Shown here: one piece after another, positions 63,766-64,000 of the stretch
Layout: each line of letters starts with the position of its first letter
How positions within the stretch are numbered: the first letter of the stretch is position 1
NCBI RefSeq assembly: GCF_000745475.1
Contig: NZ_JQJJ01000009.1
Span: 558,001 to 622,000, forward strand
Origin: Allobosea sp. UNC402CLCol
GTDB lineage: Bacteria; Pseudomonadota; Alphaproteobacteria; Rhizobiales; Beijerinckiaceae
Length of the DNA stretch: 64,000 bases
Direction of reading: 5' to 3'
The notes under the pieces: generated by a model
The model's input: only the letters and a program-made list of their open reading frames with translations
What the model was told of the DNA's origin: nothing
Databases searched by the model: none
Program-made: the position numbers and the translations under genes

Positions 63766-64000
63766 ATGACGGGGCAGCTCTGTGACAGGCTGGAGGCGGC
63801 GCCGGTCCTGCCGGCGAAGGCCAAGGCCGAGACGCTGCTCGCGCGCGAGCTGATCGAGCGCCTCCATGACGAAGCGGCGGCGGAAGCCCTGCAGGCGCAT
63901 TTCGCCGCTTATCCGCGCTCGGTGGCGCTGGTGGCGGGCGTGCTTGCCCATTCTCCCTTCCTGACCCAGGTGATGCGCTTCGATCCTGCCGGCCTGCTCG
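63766..64000 (+). CDS. glnE: glutamine synthetase adenylyltransferase/deadenylase (N-terminal part)
   Basis: The first 78 residues of a protein that runs off the window, beginning MTGQLCDRLEAAPVLPAKAK. AHFAAYPRSVALVAGVLAHS followed by PFLTQVMRFDPAGLL matches the N-terminus of GlnE, which adenylylates and deadenylylates glutamine synthetase in response to nitrogen status. GAGGGAG about ten bases before the ATG supports the start. The degP-regulator-kinase-glnE order is familiar from Hyphomicrobiales. The family call rests on a short stretch. Confidence 0.75.
   Translation, partial: MTGQLCDRLEAAPVLPAKAKAETLLARELIERLHDEAAAEALQAHFAAYPRSVALVAGVLAHSPFLTQVMRFDPAGLL

Overview
The window is high-GC, densely packed bacterial chromosome. 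It is most consistent with an alphaproteobacterium of the Hyphomicrobiales (Rhizobiales), perhaps close to Bosea. That placement is an inference. It rests on a complete RcGTA-type gene transfer agent cluster, a FeuN/FeuP/FeuQ-like trio, the order ccmIEFH-degP-response regulator-histidine kinase-glnE, a hybrid malic enzyme, a Rhizobium-type asparaginase and many ATGA/GTGA gene overlaps. I see no rRNA, tRNA, CRISPR array, integrase or transposase. No gene-free stretch exceeds 300 bases.

Layout. 1-3.7 kb: purine catabolism, with xdhAB on the minus strand diverging from guaD. 3.8-10.5 kb: a D-amino-acid transaminase, a peptide-type ABC binding protein, a secreted alpha/beta hydrolase, malic enzyme MaeB and a free-standing RAM domain protein. 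10.5-15.6 kb: a kynurenine-formamidase-like hydrolase, an asparaginase, a Tat-exported beta-helix protein, a pyroglutamyl-peptidase-like protein and MeaB. 15.7-21.7 kb: two tandem DUF900-type lipoproteins with an esterase, an Lrp regulator diverging from a cystathionine gamma-synthase-family enzyme, and a DUF3750 protein. 21.8-25.8 kb: a four-gene polyamine-type ABC operon, potFGHI. 26.4-31.4 kb: a mutA-thiD-mutB operon for methylmalonyl-CoA mutase. 31.5-37.3 kb: a small protein, a HerA-like ATPase, an NRAMP transporter with a clear palindromic operator, an M20 peptidase and a LOG-family enzyme.

37.3-53.2 kb: the gene transfer agent or domesticated phage cluster. Order: leader with promoter, dyad and hairpin; TerS-like; TerL; portal; two small genes; prohead protease; capsid; two antisense secreted trypsin-like proteases; connector; head closure; DUF3168; major tail protein; two chaperone-like proteins; short tape measure; DUF2460; DUF2163; NlpC/P60; 1305-residue TIM-barrel baseplate protein. 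It has no integration, replication or lysis genes, so it looks like a vertically kept particle-making locus. The two proteases are the most unusual part.

53.2-64 kb: a small PepSY-like secreted protein with FeuP/FeuQ-like two-component genes, cytochrome c maturation genes ccmI, ccmE, ccmF and ccmH, a one-PDZ DegP protease, a second two-component system, and the start of glnE, which runs off the window.

Imperfect palindromic intergenic elements of about 100 bp, bounded by GTCATT/AATGAC-type ends, recur at 3.7, 25.9, 33.7, 39.1 (inside the GTA cluster) and 63.6 kb, with fragments at 12.5 and 61.3 kb. All functional statements come from reading motifs and context; no database search was run.
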